This document shows, one piece after another, positions 33,219-33,567 of a stretch of DNA of 33,567 nt. The position numbers and the translations under genes are program-made. Each line of letters starts with the position of its first letter. Position 1 is the stretch's first letter. The stretch covers positions 4,732,582 through 4,766,148 of the forward strand of contig CP070811.1 of the NCBI GenBank assembly GCA_020343875.1, read 5' to 3'. The stretch is from Anaerolineales bacterium. Lineage in GTDB: Bacteria > Chloroflexota > Anaerolineae > 4572-78 > NAK82. The notes under the pieces are model-generated. The model was not told where the DNA came from, did not search any database, and saw nothing but the letters and a program-made list of their open reading frames with translations.

Positions 33219-33567
33219 CTACACTACCTCAGCCTCTACGACCGGTTCAGCCGGCTCTTCCTCTGAGGCCAGGCCGGCGGCTTCTGCGTCCTCCACAGAC
33301 TCAGGGGACGTCTTTTCACCCACGCCATACGGCTGCCACTTTTGCACGTCGGCACTGAGTCGATGTTCACCTTCTCGTCCCCGGCGATGGATGTCATCGA
33401 AGCCCTCTGGCTTGATGTCCATTTTACGGCCCTCCAATAGGGCCGACACGCCCTCTTGGCCCGGTTCGGGCCGCCTGGCTACCTGGGCTTCCAAGTGCCG
33501 GATGGCAGTAGGATCGTAATCCAGGGGTTCGGCGTAGGTGGTTATGTACCCTTCGAAATTGCGGATG
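33219..33567 (-). CDS. C-terminal part of an unrecognised protein (5' truncated by window edge)
   Basis: The minus-strand frame is open from the right edge to a TAG at 33219, about 115 residues. It begins IRNFEGYITTYAEPLDYDP, has PEGFDDIHRRGREGEHRL in the middle and a strongly acidic Ala/Glu/Val-rich tail (the last 30 residues). The start lies beyond the window. I recognise no domain; the acidic tail suggests a flexible end. It runs in the same direction as the kinase, about 375 bp away. Confidence 0.7.
   Translation of the reverse strand, partial: IRNFEGYITTYAEPLDYDPTAIRHLEAQVARRPEPGQEGVSALLEGRKMDIKPEGFDDIHRRGREGEHRLSADVQKWQPYGVGEKTSPESVEDAEAAGLASEEEPAEPVVEAEVV

Overview
The window looks like chromosomal DNA from a Chloroflexota bacterium (Anaerolineae/Caldilineae-like). 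This is an inference from gene content: an NHLP-type small peptide of the Os1348 kind, a PknB-like kinase with a Thr/Pro-rich stalk, non-pyrrolysine MttB-like methyltransferases with a corrinoid protein, a sortase and several Thr/Pro-stalk surface proteins. No taxonomic marker gene is present. I found no tRNA, rRNA, CRISPR array, insertion sequence or phage gene. Promoters are readable as sigma-70-like hexamers, often with an extended -10 (TGn).

Layout. (1) 1-6957: a truncated membrane M50 metallopeptidase with an N-terminal PqqD/RRE-like domain (minus strand, running off the left edge), divergent from a 1390-aa tandem class III cyclase-AAA-TPR protein, which is followed by a 71-aa NHLP/Os1348-like peptide. 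This is the most novel-looking part: a possible leader-peptide/RRE-protease/cyclic-nucleotide module. (2) 6961-11348, minus: a housekeeping cluster read as LON-domain protein, YqeY, 7TM-HD phosphodiesterase (PgpH), YbeY and DgkA, resembling the Firmicutes yqfF-ybeY-dgkA neighbourhood. (3) 11647-14898, minus: a tightly spaced operon of PHP-Schlafen/AlbA fusion, MogA/MoaB-like protein and nitrilase. (4) 14899-16013: 1.1 kb without a supportable gene. (5) 16014-19439, minus: Hsp20, Lon and a CheY-like receiver whose start overlaps the lon stop.

(6) 19723-21578: a GAF-domain protein divergent from hisG (long form), each with a clear promoter. (7) 21552-26186: cell-surface genes: a Thr/Pro-stalk membrane protein, a family 2 glycosyltransferase, a secreted protein ending in a VPVTG-type sorting-like signal, and a sortase. 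(8) 26601-26957: an IscA/ErpA-type Fe-S carrier with a strong promoter and terminator. (9) 27114-30797, minus: an operon of two MttB-family methyltransferases and a B12-binding corrinoid protein, suggesting anaerobic demethylation of a quaternary amine or similar substrate. (10) 30927-32843, minus: a transmembrane Ser/Thr kinase with an extracellular sensor-like domain. (11) 33219-33567: the C-terminal end of an unrecognised gene running off the right edge.

Correct starts often differ from the longest open frame. Ribosome-binding sites move the start inward for Hsp20, Lon, the sortase-substrate candidate, the corrinoid protein and one MttB. The left-edge peptidase is a long open frame without a stop inside the window and is easy to miss.
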